From positions 73,465,403-73,529,402 of the forward strand of contig NC_134419.1 of NCBI RefSeq assembly GCF_030867145.1: a DNA stretch of 64,000 nucleotides, given 5' to 3'. This document shows positions 25,209 through 38,566 of the stretch, in pieces. Made by a program: the position numbers and the translations under genes. Every line of letters begins with the position of its first letter. Position 1 is the first letter of the stretch. The notes beneath the pieces were generated by a model. It worked only from the letters and a program-made list of their open reading frames with translations, was not told the origin of the DNA and made no database searches. Origin of the DNA: Opisthocomus hoazin (Eukaryota; Chordata; Aves; Opisthocomiformes; Opisthocomidae).

Positions 25209-28200
25209 CTTCCATCTAATTAACTATCCCACTATCAACAATCTGCCCTGGAGCTTTGAAAGCATTTAAAGGTTTGTCTGGAGGACTGTCATCTAGTTTG
25301 ATTATAGTTTGTGTAACAACATTATGTAGAGATAAGAACACTATTTGGAAATGTGTTGTTCTGCTCTTGCATCCAAATTCATGTTTAAAAAAAAAGAGGA
25401 GAAAAGAGATTGGACTTTAATAATGTACATCATCAGAAGAAAAACCCAACCTAACAGAACTTCCAATGAAGCCTTCTGTATGTTTTCAGCACAGCTCCAT
25501 TTAGACTAAGGAACTGATATTTTAAAAAAGAAAATAAAACATTTTCCAGCATATTCACAGCTAGGCTGGTTTATGGTCACCTCCATATGTAGATTTATAT
25601 TTGCCATCAGGACTATTCTCTCATCCTGTGCATGTGTGGGAGTGTGTGCACTGTATCCATTTTAGTTATGCTTCAACATCTGGGTTTATTCTCTTGCTTA
25701 GTCTCCATTTCTCTTCCATAGGAGAATTTGGCTTTTTATTTTCCCCTGTTTCATAGTGTCACTTACAGCAGCCATTACAGGCATCCATCACTGGATGGGC
25801 AAAATATGGAGCAGAAACGGCTTACTGTGGAAGAAATTAGAGGAACGTATGAGATGAGTGATCATTTCATGAGGACTCCCACTGCCACAACTTATCCCCA
25901 CACAACAGTTTTGTCGTTTATTCTTTCATGTTATTCTGATACATGTAGCACTGGTTATTAATGGCAATACCCCTGACTTGAGATTCTCTTCTTACGAAAA
26001 TCAGTGTGAATTTTTGTGCAGGTTCAACATTGCCCAGGTTGTGCCCTGCCCTTTAAAATACTTGCTTTAGAATCCTTCTCTCTAGATCTATTACCTTTTC
26101 CTCTTCTTTTTAGCTAATACAAGACGTTTGAAACCACAAAGACCCTCAGACTTCCTTTACACAACTCCTTCTGGCTCACTTTCTTGTGCCGTTCCTTTGG
26201 ATACCCTTCCACTGTTTAATGAATCTTACCAAGCAGGGATCCTGCCCCATCTGTAGAGTTCCTCAGCTCATGTTAGTCAGTCCTATTATTCCCCATGGAT
26301 ACTATCCTGTTACCTGATTGCTATTAGATTAAGAGTTTAGTCTCCAAGTAGCTTTACCCTGACATTCCACTTTAAGAAGCGTTTTGTTCATTTTGTGACT
26401 GCATTGTGATCGGACAATTGTTTTTATGTATGGGCTTTGTCAAGTACATGAGCAGCAGCAAAAGGCACAGTTTAACTCTAATTTTATGAACTTGCTTGTT
26501 TTCAGTCAAATGCATTGATTGAACTATCATCGATTAGAAGACTTGAACATCCAATGTCTACAATAAATATCTATCCCAGAATTGATCCATTTTTCCACAG
26601 ACTTTTTCATACTACAGAACAAATCTGGTTTACTTTGCATGATTTCTAAATGTCTGTTATTCATGGTCACTAACTTCAGGGCTGGATGTGACCACCATCT
26701 GACGATGGTAAATGATAGCAAAAGGTGGTCTCATTGTTGCTCCTGTGTTATGGCTGCTCTCCTCTGAGATACGCTACTTAAGGCAGAGAAATTTGCTCTT
26801 TTTTTTTTTGAAACAGCAGATTTTTTCCTCCTTTCTAGGTGACTTACACCATCTTAACCACCAATGCAGTGCCTACTGTTTCATTAAACGAGTGAACTCC
26901 ACTGTTTGATGAGTGTTGGCTTCTTACCCATTAACCAAAGCATGTGGGAACCTTAATCCGGAATTTTACGGTCTGTTGGCTTTGCTAAAAACTTGTGGTA
27001 AAGCACTGTAATGTCAAAATAACTAATGGCTCAAAAGCAGTACTTTCTGATATTATATAGTATGTGACGAGAGCTTGGCTGAAAGCTGTGAGGTCTAGCA
27101 TGCCCCAGATGTTTACATTTCTTACATCACTTTACATATATTGTTTCATCATTGCAACAAAATAATTATGTCCTATCAAGAAATGTATGTATTGTTTCAG
27201 ATGTTTCATTCCTAGTAGTAGTGAATCATGAGAATCATATCCTAATTAGAGTAAAATGGAAAAGCACCATTGAAGTGAGCTGATACATGCTACATCGGAC
27301 TCATTTATTATTTTACCCATATTGCTCTAGCAGTACTCCAGGTGTTCAGAGAGACTTGCAATGAGCATTACCTATTGAACAAAGTAAGGCCTGCCCAAAC
27401 AGAAGACAACTTAATCACTGCAAATATAACAAGACAAGAAGCTCACAGCATTTTACGCACGATAATGAACATGTCTTTTCGACAACAACAAAGATCACTG
27501 TCGTCTCCACACTAGGGAGGATGAAGCTCAGGCTGGATAATTTTTACCCTGGAGCAGGACAGATATTGCTGGTAGAATTGACAGGGGAATCTAGATCTGC
27601 TGATAACCTATCTAGGCAAAACCATCTTTCCCTGTTACTATATGAGGTGTCATCACTCCAGAGAAAAAAGAAGGTAGAGGCAAGAATTGCTAATTAACCA
27701 CTATCCCCTTCCCCTGTTTCTTTTCAAAAGTTGTAAAGCCTAGATTCAAGCAGAAAAGTCAAAATACACAGCCCTAGGCAATAAACTCCTCCAAAGTCTT
27801 TTCTGAAGATGCCCACACTATTGTACTTTCAAAAAAGCCAAAACACTATCCTATATCAGTAATGGTTCCTATTCTTGGTCCTACCGGGAAAAAAAGCTTT
27901 TAAGCCTGGTTACAGTTTTGCTTAGCAAAAACGTTATACAACATCCTGGTTAATAGAAGAAAAGGGGGGGAAAACCCACTGAATTCTGACCTCACAGTTA
28001 GTCTCTCTGAGCACTGAAATTGTGTTGTTACAGTCATGAACTCAAATCTCCTTCTTTTTAATTGCTTGGAGAGAAGTGATGCACCTCAGAAACCAAATAG
28101 AAAACATTATTGATATGGAGCAATGAAGTCAGATGTATCTGCAGAAGTTCAGAAGCTAAGGAGCAGCTATATTTATATAAGCTATTCTTTTTTCTTTTTT

Positions 28201-31090
28201 TGTTGCTGTTCTCACTGAGTATTTTAATTGAAAAACACCCATGACAGATTCTAGAATATTCAGGAAAATACACCATCAAATGGTAATTTATAAAATTCTA
28301 TTAAATCCTGAAATAACAGTAGCAGCTTGATGTCGTGTTGAATGAAGTGGAATACTTGGAGGAATTGTGGGATGGCACTGGTGTTGGCATATAGTCTTCT
28401 ATGCAAGGCTATGGGTCACAACCTTAAAAACAGAGCTTAAAGGCTACTCTGCTTGCATGGATGCAAGCATCATAAGCCAGAAGAAATCAAGTTCATTCCT
28501 TTTTGCTCCCCAGTCTTGTTCTGGTTTACACCAATTAGCCTTAGCCCATAAGAGACAAGGCTCCGAGCTGAAAGAAGGCAGCAGACATGAAGCTCGCCTT
28601 TGCAATCTGAAGACAGACAGAGGCCATAAACAGTGTAATGCGAGCACCAACATCCCCCATCTTTTTCTCAGCCACCTGTGTCAGCTTAGTCATGCTCCCA
28701 GGCAGAACAAAGACCTACTTTCTCCTCAGGTAGCACCATGTGAACTCTGACAGCTGGAGGTTTGTCCCTCACGTATTTCAAGAGCTGGCATTTACCCACC
28801 TGGGTGGAGACCATCCCTGTCAATGATAAAATCTTCCCATATGACTTCACCACCGTGATCTAGAGGCACAGAGAGGTAGTGGGCCAAAAGACCAGTGATC
28901 ATGTCAGCTGTTTCTAGCATATGGATGTCATTTTCAGGATAGAGTTTGTAAGGTCCCAACCTTTGTTCTGGTCCTTGGTGAAAATTACAAGTATTGAAAA
29001 GTATTCACGGATGGTTTTCCTCCAGTTTCTCGAAAGCACAAGTTACCCCACAAAGCCACAGTGAAGTGAACAGCTCTAAAAATGTCTTTCAAATCTCTTC
29101 ATTTATATCCTTGGGAAAATGAAACTACCATGAGTCTGGAGCCTGAATAACTGGGGTCTATTCCCTGATCAATGACCTTCTGCATCTAAGATTCTCCTAT
29201 TTTAACCCTAAAAATTCATCTTTGCCACCAGTGCAATAACATGGGATGAAGAAAATATGCCCCCATTCCAGTTTTAAATACTCAGGGTTATAATTCCCCT
29301 TCACACGACCTCTGAACCAAACCAACATAGCCCTGGGTTCACACCTCGCTTCATGACAGAAAGTTTTAACAAATTGTGATGAACCCTCAATAGCTGAAAG
29401 CAAGACAAAGGCATCTTTTAATCATCAAATTAGCTGGAGGGAAGAGCTGGAACTGCTTTCAGAATGGAAAGAAGGGGAAATCGTTAAAGGAAATCATCCC
29501 CTTTTCTTTTTCCAAGTAATTAGAAGAACCATCTGTATGTTCATTCCACTACAGTTAAGTGTGCAGATTAGCATTTCAGAGAGATTTGAGTTCAACTAGC
29601 AATACTTTGATGTGTTAACATGAATGATGCTAACATTTCTAAGGCTTTCAGTGTTGTACAAGTTAAAAAGGGGACACATGTCACTTTCCAGTCCCTCTTT
29701 TTAAATGACTATTCAGCAGAACCAAATTTACATTCAGAGAATTTTCCTTTTATCTCCAAAAGCATATTAAACAAATAATATGTTCCCATTAAAATAAATA
29801 TGGTATTTACATAATGTCCAGATATAACTCTGTGGATCTGTACTGCCAGACTGTGCAGCACATGCTGCCATATGAAATCAAAATTGTACAAAAGGCTTAT
29901 AAAAATATCCAGATGTAAACAAGTTAAGTAAACCTTTTAGTTATGACTGGTTTTACCCAACAGGAAATATAATCCCTCAGATATTTTTTCTGTGATTTAA
30001 AAGGGTATAGCAAAATTTCAGGCACAAAGTCATAAATAACTAAAACACACTGAAAAGATAAAATGAAAACAGAAAAGTTCTACAGACTTCATGTCACATT
30101 TATAAAATACAACAGTCTCTAGTGTAGGACCACCTCTGGTTAATCTGGAAAAAAATCTTTCCCACTGTTAGTTCTCTGAGTACTATAGAAATCTGCATTT
30201 GACCTGAGGCAGAATGGAAATTATAAGATAATATAATAGACCCTGCAGACCTAATAAATCAAAGACCATGGGATGTCAAAATCATTCAATACAGACCACT
30301 CCATGATTGAAATTAACTCATATGGATAAGCGAAGCTAAACTCAGTTTTCCCAAGATCATTTGTGTCTGTCCAATTCTCTTAATATACTTGTTCAAGTCA
30401 TTAGACAAAGTTCTGCCCATTTATTTACCAATAAATGGTAAACTCCAGCTCCAGCAAGGCTAAAATTGCCCTCTGTGAACAGAAGTCTGTCCTCATCATC
30501 CATCATTATGTCTAATCAATTTACTTCAAATAAAGATGCATGTCTCAGGAAAAACAGCTTGGAGTGATGGCCATAACTTTACATTTCCCAGCCATACAAT
30601 GAAAAGAGGACTTTTTCCCTTGAAACAAAATGAAATTGCCAAGGAAAATCACGATACTCTAGAGCTGGGCATTGGAAACCACTAACAGCTCTCATTATTT
30701 TTACAGACCCCTCTGTTCAGGGAAGCCCAAACCAGTGGACTCTGGGCGTGTTCTTCTTTCTGGACCAGTTTCCAGAACAATTTAAGGACAAATAGCTATA
30801 TTGTTTTGGTCATGGAATTGGAAAGGCAAAACAAAATATATAAAGAGTGAAGGTACACAAATAGCGGCCAAAGAATAAATTTAATCTGATCAATACTCAC
30901 AAGAATTTGGCCTTTTTTCCCTACACTTGAACATGGTTTGTGAACAACCTGGGTTCCTGGGGTCTGGAATTTTAATCTTTACAATGCACTCTAAGGAGGA
31001 AAATGCTGCCACTCAATCTGAAAATAAGGAACTAAAACATAAAGTAACGGAGCAACTTTCTCAACAGAAGAAAGAAATAATAACACGGAC

Positions 31091-31111
31091 AGAGAGAGAG
31101 AGAGAGAGAGA
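31091..31111. repeat. (AG)n microsatellite
   Basis: A run of about ten AG dinucleotides following CACGGAC. Confidence 0.95.
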
Positions 31112-33415
31112 CAGGTCTTAAACCCCCATTACTAACCCCTGCATTACCTTTGCTACATAAATGAAAGCAGAATGTGAAGGATGCTTGTCTGAACGACAGT
31201 GGTTCAAAATTTCAAGAATGACAAGGGAGGAAAGAAGCAATTAATTTTGTTGCATTAATTTTTCAAAAGAGATAATGTCATGGTGTCATCTCACCACCGT
31301 GTCCAGGAGTTTTGATCTTGACTTCTACAGGCCAAAGATTTTACCAAGACAATATTAAAATGATGTGGCTTATGTACTTTATTGATTAATTAAATTTAAA
31401 TTAAATGACACCATGTGGCATACCAAACTGATTGAATGTGAGCACACGCACATCCAACAATAAATGGGAATCTGTAATGCCCTCTCAGCATTCATGTTTC
31501 AGAATGCGAGAGTTTCCTGCTAAAATAGATTCTCAATTAATACAGTATGACAGTCTGTGGCAGAGGTAGGTATAAACAAGGCCTGAATTTAGCCTAGTGA
31601 GGTATGTCTCCTTGGGCTTCCTGTGGGGTCAGTGGGACATGAGACAGAGAGAGGGTAGTTAAAAAGCAGCTAAATTCATCTACTGAATGGTTGGGTACTC
31701 AAATTTACCATCCCCTTATACAATGGCACTCCAGAAGTCTATCTTTGTTATCACACTTCAGGAAGCCTTCACTCCCATTTGTGAAAAGATGAGATTTTTC
31801 TGCTGCTTCTGTGGTTTTTTGCTGTTCTGTTAAACTTAATCAGTTTAAGAGCTTTTAATATGTCAGGATTATATTCTCTGATTAACACCTGTTACTCCTT
31901 GCTTTGATTACTGAAACACTCTTTAACATACTTTTTACTATACAGTATATATCTTCAACATCAAAAGGGCCTAGAAGACAAATCTGAATAAGCAGAGTAA
32001 GATAATTTATTATAGCTACAGTTCTTGCCCACACAAAATACCCCATTACTAAGGGAACAGTTTCCCATTTGTCCCATTTCTGAAGTTAATGCTGCTTGAC
32101 TACAATGAATCACAGTAGATGGTGTTTCCCATTATCAGGACAGCAAAAGTAGTCTATAATTCATAATAAAGCAATTTTTAAGCCACTTGAAATGCTTTTT
32201 GCACTTACAGTTACTCTATTTTCTGCGGTGTACAGCAGGAGTTGCCTCCATCCAGTCTAGCTGGTTGCTATACAGAGACCTATTTCATGTGACTGAAATT
32301 ACACACTGCTTGAAGGCTACCCAAAATGCTGCAGAAGCAGCGAGGAAGCAACAAGATAACAAAGACATCACAGAAGCTGCGACCCACTGAAAAACACACT
32401 TCATGTCAATGGGGTTTAGAGGAAACCATCACAAGCATTTGCCCATTTGTTAAAGGCGAAACACAAAGCTCTGAGAGCCTGAAATGCAAAGGCTGGGATA
32501 TCTACACATCCTTGTCATGGGAAAAGACATATCTAAGCTGTTGGAGAAATTTGTACGTATCAGGTCATCAGAGATCAGACACCATGTTCATAAACCAAAG
32601 TAAGAGATCTGGAAGGCTCAGAGGATGTGTGCATTTGCTGCAAAGAGGCACGCAAAAGAAGCCCCGTGGATTCTCCTACAGTTCACTACATCGACCTGTC
32701 AGAGTCTTCCGAGTTGTGTAACATGGCCATAGCCTTGCTGCTATATCACCACCATCACCCTTGACAGCATAGCTGGAAATGGCGTAAGGCAGCTCCTATC
32801 AGCGGGTGCAGTTCTGTGGCTCCCAGAGTCTAAATGTGTGTTAATTATCTAACTGGAGAGCCTAAAACTACTAACCTGGAAGCACAAGATGTTAACTCCA
32901 GCCAAAGAAGGAATTATCCTGCTGTGAGACTCAAAAGGGGAGACTCATGTTGCTTGTGGGGTATTATTGACACCAGGGGAGACAATGCGGTCTGCACTGC
33001 ATGGTCCCTGCACACAATGAGGCATTTGGAGTCTTCCCCTTAGGTCAACAGACTTTCTGTCACTGACTGCCACATAAACAGCTTCGGGTCCTCATTATCC
33101 CAGACATCTAAGAAGTTGTTCCACGAAAAGCATATATAATGTAAGATATATATCTTTCATTTCCCGTACCACAGTAGCTGTCCCACACTCATGTCCATTA
33201 TGACCTGCTCACCATGTTGCTCTCAGCTCCCCATTGCAACCACCACCTGGCGAGGGCTCACTGGCACTGGGAATATCGAGTAGTACAGTTAACATCAGTG
33301 CTAGGGATACAAAGAAGCCAAGGAACTAACTCTATTGTGGGACTCATTTGTTAACCAGATGTTTCTCAGATTTCCTAATCCCAAAATAATGTAATCTTTC
33401 TCAGGAATCCCCTCC

Positions 33416-33429
33416 CACACACACACACA
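33416..33429. repeat. Short (CA)n microsatellite
   Basis: Seven CA dinucleotides, then TGTACTG. Confidence 0.8.
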
Positions 33430-34014
33430 TGTACTGTGCTAGCACAGCTGTTCAGTTTTACAAGTCAAGATAAGTTTGGTGTTGAAAGGTTGGTCCTTCT
33501 GCCTAACGTTATAATGCCTAATTCTTTTCTACAGATGTCTACATACACACAGTTATCTGCAGAATCTCTATGTATTTTGAAAAGAAAAAAATATGAGTAA
33601 CTCCAAAAATAAGGTACATGGATAATTTTGGGTGGCAATGAGGCACAGTGATGTGTGAAAAAAGGAATTTGGGAAGGAACATGAAGAATCATGCAGTTAA
33701 CGGAATATATATATTATACAATTATTATATATGGTACATATAAAGCATGAATCATACATGCTTTTGATACTTTCACTAGGCATATGATCCAGGTGTGTAA
33801 ATGAGACTTCAATGATTTTAGAATGGAAGGACAGAGAAATATTTCTGTAACAGGAGGTAAAAGCGGCAAATATGACTATTGAATGAGGTGTGGAAAACCA
33901 ACTACAAGTCAACACTGACCAAATCTTCCCATTCTTTGCCCTTGAATCGTACTTGTGACTTTCTCGGTCACAAGCTAAGTCCATGACTAAATTAATTTAA
34001 ATTGCATGACAGAA

Positions 34015-34235
34015 GATTAGCAGCACTAGGTTATCTAACCTATCTAGTCCAGCAGCCTATCTCTAGTAATGTCTCTTGGGAGAAGGAAAAGGGGAGCAGA
34101 AATATTGTTTAGTGATGCTTTCCCTGTGATGGCCTTCCACCAATCAAGGTTTTAGGTTCTTTTAAGTGAGTGGTTTAATCCAGAGAGGCTTGTTCCACGG
34201 GCTTTCCTTCCACAAATTTGTCTAATTGGTTTTTG
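34015..34235. mobile_element. Possible ancient CR1/L3-like relic
   Basis: Diverged sequence with phrases reminiscent of old CR1/L3 3' regions: 'CTAGTCCAGCAGCCTATCTC', a purine-rich GGAGAAGGAAAAGGGG, and 'CACAAATTTGTCTAATTGG' near the right end. No octamer tail is visible. The assignment rests on weak resemblance only. Confidence 0.35.
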
Positions 34236-34267
34236 ATCTCCATTCATCTGTATCCAAAACAATCTCA

Positions 34268-34454
34268 GCCAAAAAAGTGCCACATTTTAATTACGCAGCT
34301 TTGGTTTTTGATAACGTTATGGGTTGCTTCTTAGTTTCTACTTCCTCAAGTTCCGCCACATATTTTGCTTGCTACACTGAACCCATAAAGTTATCAATCA
34401 GGCAACAGACCTAAAAAACAAAGCTGCGTAATTAAAATGTGGCACCTTTTTGGC
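34268..34454. repeat. Large imperfect palindrome (two nested inverted-repeat arms)
   Basis: Outer arms 34268-34303 and 34419-34454 are reverse complements over 36 bases with one mismatch (core CACATTTTAATTACGCAGC). Inner arms 34308-34325 and 34380-34397 pair over 18 bases with one mismatch. The right side has about 20 extra bases (34398-34418) between the arms, against 4 on the left (34304-34307), and the loop is about 54 bases. Weaker pairing may continue outside. It could be a MITE-like DNA transposon remnant, a fold-back duplication, or a transcribed hairpin. No terminal target duplication was identified. Confidence 0.9.
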
Positions 34455-37382
34455 AGACATTGTGTCTGAATGCCTGACTTCTTTAACCTATAGAACAGGC
34501 AAAAAAGAAAAGTCTTTAGTACTATTAAAGGCACAGTTTGAACTTCAAAACAGGAGACTATATAGCCTACAGTACCTGGCATTTCTGCATAATTAGAAAA
34601 AAATGCTTTTGGGATGTGTTCACAAGAAGTGATCAACATAACAGATATTACATGAAATTCTTGTTGTTCAATTTTAATAAGTTTTTTGTTCTCCATCCCT
34701 TCCTCAGCAATTGTCTCCTGTCTTCATTAGTTAATTAGCTCTGCCTGGAGCAGTAAGTTTGTGATGCTTAAATAAAAAACAGAAAATCAGTAACTCGAGG
34801 TACCCTCAGAAGCTTTGATCATTTGTTCGCTCATTTTAACCTACAAATATTTCCTTTTTTTGTCTTTGACAATTCCTGCTATAAATTCCCACAGGAGAGT
34901 CTCAAACACTCTTGCTGAAGTCCTTTCAGCTGAACTTCTTGTAAACACCTTCAATCTCATGTTGCTATAGAGAGCTCTCCACAGGAGCTGGGTGCCGTGG
35001 AATAAACACATTAAGCAGCTAGTCAGAGCTTCTCCAAATGATTAAGCATCTCTAATGAGATACCAAAGATATGAATAAGCTCAGCATTTTTGACTTCTAA
35101 TATCACTCCCTCAGCAAGAACCAGTAGAAACCAGCCATGAAACCACGCTGAGCTGGACAGGGATTCGCCAGCATTAACACTGCAGTAAGTTACCACGAGC
35201 CTCATCCAAAATCAACAACAGTGTTTACGTCTCCATACAATGATCATTTCTCTTTTGTCCTGCAGTAACTTCATTAATTCATAATTTACTAATTAAGAAT
35301 ATCTTGCATCTATTTATCATCTTAACAAGATCAGCAACTTAATCTCAGATGAAAAGAAACTGAATATTGTTGAAAACTCCATGAATATGATCTGGAAACA
35401 ACATTGATTTAGTTTGCATAGTTAGTGTTAATAGCTATAAACACTACTAGGAGGAAGCACAAAATACCTTTAAAAAAATTCTTCCTTCTCCAAGTAACAA
35501 ACCACATCGTTGACCTTTTCATTCAAGTGCTATCTACATAAGTCACACATTTCCCTGCAGAGCGACTGATTTCAGGCTAGGATGTTTATTTGAATTCAAA
35601 CTCATTTGTAATTTAAAACTGTTCATAACCATACTTAGATTATTTTATTTACTGGATGACTGGAAAGTTAATATTACAACAATAAATTTCCTGATGTAAA
35701 CTGTTTCCAGGATAATAATCACAGTGTAAAAGCCTGAATATGAGTGTTTTAAAATATGTGTTAGTGAAATTCACAAACCAAGACAGAAGCATATTCCCCA
35801 ACTTCTCTGATAGGGAGAATTTGTTTGTGGTATTAGCCTATTAAAACATCAGATTCAGGCCAAACAAAAAGAGCAGCACTAGGAGTCAGGAATTCCCGAG
35901 CTGTCCTTAGCCTACCTTTGCCCGAGCCTCAGGAGTGTAATTGGTATTTCAAACACGCAGAGTACTTCAAGCACTTACTCCTGCAACTATTCATCATAGA
36001 ATGTTCTATTCTGAAGTAGTAGAAGAACAAGGATTTATTAGTATTTTATTCTGAAGATGTACAGGAGTGAAGATTTTGCTTGTGAAGCTGGCATTCCAGA
36101 TCTTCTGATAAACCTAACAAAACCGTGCAAGTCCTTTCAAAAACGTGCACCTTGATAAAGGTTACATATTTAACCTTCACAGCCCCATCGGTGGAAAGGA
36201 ATTTAGTTGATGAAGATCTTGAGTTCTGGATCTTTTAAATTCAGCTTCCTTTCCAGTTTCCGTCCCATCTGCTCACGGCATGGACAGCCAAGGCATGCTG
36301 GTGGCTGCATGGCAAGCGTATGACTTCCTTCCTTCAAAGCCTCCCAGCTCTGAGCATGTACTCAACTCTGCAGAAGCTGAAGAGACTTTTCTTCTTTTGA
36401 CATTATGGACATGCCCACGTCCAATTTTCCAAACGCCTGTGCTGAGCTAGCCAGCTAAAAAGTTGTAACATCAAGACTGGTATTAGAGTTCAGAGGTTGA
36501 TTTGCTTCGAAATGCAGAACTCCCATAAATAGCAGAGCCAGCTGATGCAGCTCCCAGTTCCTCTCTCTGCCCTCCAGTCTGCCGCTGACAGAGTCTGGGC
36601 AGCTGCCTGGTGAGCTGGATTAGGGAATTGATCGAGCTCTAAAATAACACTGCAAAAAGCAAAATGATTAATAAGCAGGGTTGGTTCACAGGCTGTTCCC
36701 AAACGACTCTATCTCTGACTCACTGAAGCAGTCCCAGGGGCTGGAGGTGGACAGCCTGTGACTCTGACACAGTCCTTCGTGCCATTCCGATAGCGGCACA
36801 AAACACGTGGGCGTTTGCAAAGCAGCACAAGGGGTGCCCAGAGTTCTGATAAAGATCCCCAACTGAAGTCCAGAAGATTGTGCTAACAGCTCACCAGTTC
36901 CTGGGAAAAGCTCATTTGACCAGATCATTTGCCCGTGTTGCCCTGAAATGTCCTCATTTTGGGGTGTCACTAGATAGAGCTTTTCACATACTTTTAACAA
37001 TCTTCCTGTACATATTCTATTGCTACCCAACAGAACCAGCTAATGTTTGCTACATCCCACTTGAACATGTTTTTCAGTAAGTGGCAGCCAGATCCACATG
37101 AGTCATCCTCAGAAATTATCTTTTCCAACAAAGCTCCAGTGGGTACAAAATTCCAGTCATCTCATAACAAATGACCCTGCTGATTGAGTCCATCTGGTAA
37201 GTGGCATTGCTGGTTGCTTCAGCCATGCATGTGGCAATTAGTAATGATGGAGAAAAAGCCTTTTATGCACAACTTCCAGCCACGAAAAGATTAGCATGGC
37301 TGCCATGGACTGTATCACAGAGTGACTCTGGCTCTTGGCTGAGCCTACTGACCCACTGCTTGTTTCCCACTCCACACATGGG
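34455..37382. other. Unique AT-rich non-coding stretch
   Basis: No gene or repeat recognised. The part at 35200-35760 is particularly AT-rich, with several TAATTA/ATTAAT words. Confidence 0.5.
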
Positions 37383-37718
37383 AATCACAGAATCACAGAC
37401 TGTTAGGGGTTGGAAGGGACCTCTCTGGGTCATCTAGTCCAACCCTCCTGCCGAAGCAGGGTCACCTACAGCAGGCTGCACAGGACCTTGTCTAGGCGGG
37501 TCATGAATATCTCCAGAGAAGGAGACTCCACAACCTCCCTGAGCAGCCTGTTCCAGGGCTCCGTCACCCTCAGAGGGAAGAAGTTCTTCCTCATGTTCAG
37601 ACGGAACTTCCTGTGCTTCAGTTTGTGCCCATTGCCCCTTGTCCTGTCGCTGGGCACCACTGAAAAGAGTTTGGCCCCATCCTCCTGACACCCACCCTTC
37701 AGATATTTGTAAGTATAT
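37383..37718 (-). mobile_element. CR1 LINE 3' fragment
   Basis: Antisense copy. On the plus strand it begins with the reversed tail AATCACAGAATCACAGACTG, followed by TTAGGGGTTGGAAGGGACC and the ORF2 C-terminus. On the minus strand 37466-37660 reads as an open CR1 ORF2 end with the motifs [20 protein letters not shown] and LDKVLCSLL. The intact 65-codon stretch and the well-preserved tail suggest a comparatively young copy. It is 5' truncated. Confidence 0.93.
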
Positions 37719-38487
37719 ATTAGGAACAGAGAAGAAGATGAGGTCTGTACTAAAAATCAGCAGAGGATTGATGTGACCTTCGAGTTTTTCATTATAGATT
37801 CAGTGAGGCCATGGCAATATTCATTATCTTGCAATCTGTCTTATAATCTTCCCAACAAAGCAATTGGCATAATACAGGCAATACAGCATTATCACGTCTA
37901 CAAGGGAACAAAGTTCTGTCTGTCTATGAGTTAACAAAGAAAGAGAGTGCTTTTTTGTGTGTAAGTGACACACAATAATTTCTAATGCTCCTTTCTCCCC
38001 CTCACTTCCAGCTCTTCTGCACCCAGAAGTAGGTGGACATTTTAGGAAGGTTTTTCACACCCTTTTCTCAGACATCAAACCTTTCTTCTTTCTTCAGGGT
38101 ATTAGCTAGACTAAGGCTGTGCAGGACAGCAAGTACTAGTTATGATTGCAGAGTGAATTACCAGCTGTGTAGAATTACTTTCCTCCCACTGGCATCATGC
38201 TGTGCTCAGTGCCAGCCGGACTCTCCACTCATCTTTATTCCTGCAGTAGGTGCCCTCACAAAGCTTGGTGGGACAGGTTGACAGCTTGCAGAGACTCGGT
38301 GCAGGGCAGATATCAAGGGCCACATAGCAGTGTCCCATAGAAAAAGTCCTGTGTGGTAAGGTGGGAATCAGATTTACCAGTACACTGCCCCGGGCAATCA
38401 ACAGGAATCCTTTGAATGGTTGGATCTGAAGGTTCAGTGATTACACTGGAAGATTTTCTCTGATACTGTCCCCAGTAGCCCATCATG

Positions 38488-38566
38488 ACCCTGCTTCGGC
38501 AGGAGGGTTGGACTAGATGACCCACAGAGGTCCCTTCCAACCCCTAACATTCTGTGATTCTGTGAT
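38488..38566 (+). mobile_element. CR1 LINE, very short 3' tail
   Basis: About 80 bases of the CR1 3' end only, in sense orientation: CCTGCTTCGGCAGGAGGGTT, GACTAGATGACC, TCCCTTCCAACCCCTAACAT and a terminal pair of ATTCTGTG octamers. It lies about 770 bp from the oppositely oriented copy at 37383-37718, which carries the same subfamily signature. Confidence 0.88.

Larger units (their letters stand above)
25209..34014. other. Unique non-coding stretch
   Basis: No gene, RNA or clear transposon seen. Open frames are at most 131 codons and unrecognised. An AG microsatellite and a CA microsatellite are the only repeats noted. Confidence 0.55.

Noticed and set aside
24897..25215. Minus-strand frames of 92-97 codons
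   Set aside because: Antisense of the CR1 ORF2 tail and 3' UTR, not genes.
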